A stretch of 64,000 nucleotides of DNA from CAVZVZ01 sp963778895. Lineage in GTDB: Bacteria; Actinomycetota; Acidimicrobiia; Acidimicrobiales; Acidimicrobilacustridaceae. Below are positions 62,568-64,000 of this stretch, in pieces. The position numbers were made by a program, and so were the translations under genes. The notes under the pieces are model-generated. The model ran no database searches and was not told the DNA's origin. It was given only the letters and a program-made list of their open reading frames with translations. The number at the start of each line of letters is the position of its first letter. The stretch's first letter is position 1. The DNA is taken from the NCBI GenBank assembly GCA_963778895.1, contig CAVZVZ010000004.1, positions 62,001 to 126,000 of the forward strand. The letters are read 5' to 3'.

Positions 62568-63650
62568 CTAATCGGTCCGCAGTTGGGAGGCGCCCGTGAT
62601 GACGGGCAGATCGAGGGGGCTCAGCGGTCCGGCCGGTGCCGAGCACACGGCCGGAATGGCGTTGACGATGCGATTGGCCGCCGTGGCGTTCCCGCCGCCG
62701 GCGGCGCCCGGCTCGCCGGGCTCGGTTCCGTGCACGGAGACCTCCAAATGGGGGTGTCCGCTGAGCACCACCTTGTGCTCACCTCCGGGAGCGTTCGAAC
62801 GCGGCCAGTCGGGCGCGCACTCGTCGTCGATCCGGGTCACGTGCTCGACCACGAGCAACGGATGGCCGGCCGACGATGCCCCTCACCTCGAACCGAAACG
62901 CTCCCTGCGTGCCCTTCTCGAACCGGCCCATCCCCGGAACGTCGATCGTCCGCTCGAGCGGGCCGCCGAACGACGTCGATGTCGATCCGCTCGACCTCGA
63001 CGTCGAGGAAGTCGGCGAGCACGCGCACCATCGGTGCCCACACCATGTCGAGCGAGAAGTCGAGGAGCATCAGCGGCAGGTCGTCCATCGACTGGCCGAA
63101 CCCGATCACCTCCCGCACGACGTCGGGCTGGTCGTACAACGCGTAGTTGAAGAGCTCCTGTATCCGGATCTCGGTGATCCCGGCGCCGACGCCGCTCACG
63201 AGCGCGGGCAGGATGTCGAGCGCCCAGCCCGGATCGATGCCCGACACGAAGACCGAGCTGTCGCCCGTCGTCGCACGCCGGCACCGACCTCGTCGAGCAA
63301 CTCCTGCGGCGCGCTGCGCGGGGTGCAACAACGGATAGAACGCAGTCGACACCACGTTGGCGCCGGCCCGCAGACACGCCGTCAGATCCTTCAGCGCCTC
63401 GTCGGGCCGTGTGTCGCCCGTGGCGGTGTACACGACGGCGTCGACGCTCCCGGACAGCGCGACCGAGGTGTCGTCGGTGGCGAGCACACCCAACGCGTCG
63501 ATCCCGGCCAGCTCGCCGGCGTCGCGACCGACCTTGTCCGGGTTGGAAACCACCGCGCCCGACCAGTTCGAGCTCGCGATGTGCGGCCACCGCGCGCAAC
63601 GCCGGCCGACCAACGTTGCCCGTGCCCCAAACAACCACTCGATACGTCAT
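62568..63650 (-). CDS. DapB-like NAD(P)-dependent dehydrogenase (diaminopentanoate dehydrogenase type), frameshifted
   Basis: About 360 residues. TYRVVVWGTGNVGRPALRAVAAHRELELVG (Rossmann GxGxxG), VVSNPDKVGRDAGELAGIDALGVLATDDTSVALSGSVDAVVYTATGDTRPDEALKDLTACLRAGANVVSTAFYPLLHP, SSVFVSGIDPGWALDILPALVSGV, IRIQELFNYALYDQPDVVREVIGFGQSMDDLPLML, and a C-terminal RFEVRGIVGGHPLLVVEHVTRIDDE. This matches the dihydrodipicolinate-reductase-like family that includes 2,4-diaminopentanoate dehydrogenase. Indels near 62960, 63290, 63320 and 63560. Physiological substrate uncertain. Confidence 0.8.
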
Positions 63651-63695
63651 GCGGGCGGACGCTACCGGTTGATGCACGGCCGTCGCGGCGGCGCG

Positions 63696-64000
63696 TCAGT
63701 TCAGCTGCGGCTCTCCGCGACCGGCCGCGGTCGCGAAAGTGGCCCAGAGGCTCGCGTACGCCCCGTCCCGCGCGAGAAGTTCGTCGTGGGTGCCCTCTTC
63801 GATGACTCGGCCTCCGTCGATGACGAGGATGCGATCGGCACGGCGTGCGGTCGGGAGCCGGTGGGCGACGAGGATCGTCGTGCGGCCGTGGGCCGCGGCC
63901 TGCATGGCTCGCTGCACGCGGGCCTCGCTCTCCAGGTCGAGCTGCGAGGTGGCTTCGTCGAGCAGGAGGATCGCCGGATCGACGAGCCGGGCTCGCGCCA
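63696..64000 (-). CDS. ABC transporter ATP-binding subunit, C-terminal end (5' part beyond window)
   Basis: The visible part begins ARARLVDPAILLLDEATSQLDLESEARVQRAMQ, which is the Walker B strand, catalytic Glu and D-loop, followed by the H-loop TTILVAHRLPTARRADRILVIDGGRVIEEGTHDELLARDGAYASLWATF and the terminus AGRGEPQLN. The short tail and AHRL motif indicate an exporter-type fused TMD-NBD (MsbA-like) subunit. Walker A lies outside the window. Confidence 0.9.
   Translation of the reverse strand, partial: ARARLVDPAILLLDEATSQLDLESEARVQRAMQAAAHGRTTILVAHRLPTARRADRILVIDGGRVIEEGTHDELLARDGAYASLWATFATAAGRGEPQLN

Noticed and set aside
1..64000. Programmed frameshifting or stop-codon readthrough as explanation of split genes
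   Set aside because: Breaks occur many times within single housekeeping-type enzymes, lack slippery heptamers and vary in sequence context; consensus error is simpler.
1..64000. tRNA, rRNA, CRISPR arrays, insertion sequences or prophage
   Set aside because: No cloverleaf-like segments, regularly spaced repeats, transposase motifs or phage structural genes were recognised by eye; a covariance-model scan would be needed to exclude tRNA formally.

Overview
This window looks like a chromosomal stretch from a GC-rich actinobacterium, most plausibly of the Acidimicrobiia (Ilumatobacter-like) type. The evidence is three LLM-class flavin/F420-type oxidoreductases, four cytochrome P450s, a TIGR03086-type protein, an Rpf-like transglycosylase domain, dense gene packing with four-base GTGA/ATGA stop-start overlaps, and many genes whose -10 hexamer lies 6-7 bases before the start codon (leaderless transcripts). 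No rRNA, tRNA, CRISPR array, phage or transposase was seen. The taxonomic call is inference from gene content.

Layout. 1-8.5 kb: a secreted protein (cut by the edge), a small kinase, a likely 2-hydroxyacid oxidase / ThDP decarboxylase / CMD-family cluster, an alpha/beta hydrolase, an Rpf-like protein, and ssuD coupled to a thioesterase. 8.5-16.6 kb: a GH15 glucanohydrolase, a Band-7 membrane protein, a 52-residue TM-zinc-ribbon peptide, ureidoglycolate lyase-like and cupin proteins, an RraA-like protein coupled to an aldolase/dehydrogenase fusion, a MarR regulator and YceI. 16.6-22.9 kb: a SoxR-type regulator with a divergent target carrying a MerR-family promoter with a 19-bp spacer, a lipoprotein hydrolase, an LLM oxidoreductase, a nitroreductase, an ArsR/SRPBCC pair and a GDT1-type exporter. 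22.9-36.4 kb: a degenerate GGDEF-EAL protein, MOSC, IclR divergent from metY, a ScyD/E-like secreted protein, DUF1697, a TTC38-like protein, an AlkZ-like glycosylase coupled to a MetF-like reductase, and a beta-helix lipoprotein. 36.4-44.9 kb: an oxygenase island (P450, aldo/keto reductase, Baeyer-Villiger monooxygenase, divergent P450, pirin), then a wHTH-like gene and a fourth P450-like gene separated by a strikingly symmetrical intergenic region. 44.9-56.4 kb: a stand-alone receiver, a two-component system, nitronate monooxygenase, MarR-MFS, O-methyltransferase, two divergent acyl-CoA dehydrogenases, enoyl-CoA hydratase, a cNMP-binding protein and a phosphoesterase. 56.4-64 kb: P450, ICL/PEP-mutase-like, SDR, LLM oxidoreductase, a 14-repeat RCC1 lipoprotein, a DapB-like dehydrogenase and an ABC ATPase end.

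Many genes, concentrated at about 6-15, 36-37 and 46-55 kb, are split by single-base indels (mostly +1). Homology runs uninterrupted across the breaks, so consensus sequencing error is the likeliest cause. I report these genes as single corrected CDSs with the breaks noted; protein lengths given for them are after correction. Functionally the window is dominated by catabolic and redox enzymes (monooxygenation, beta-oxidation, sulfonate and hydroxyacid use), each small cluster carrying its own one-component regulator.
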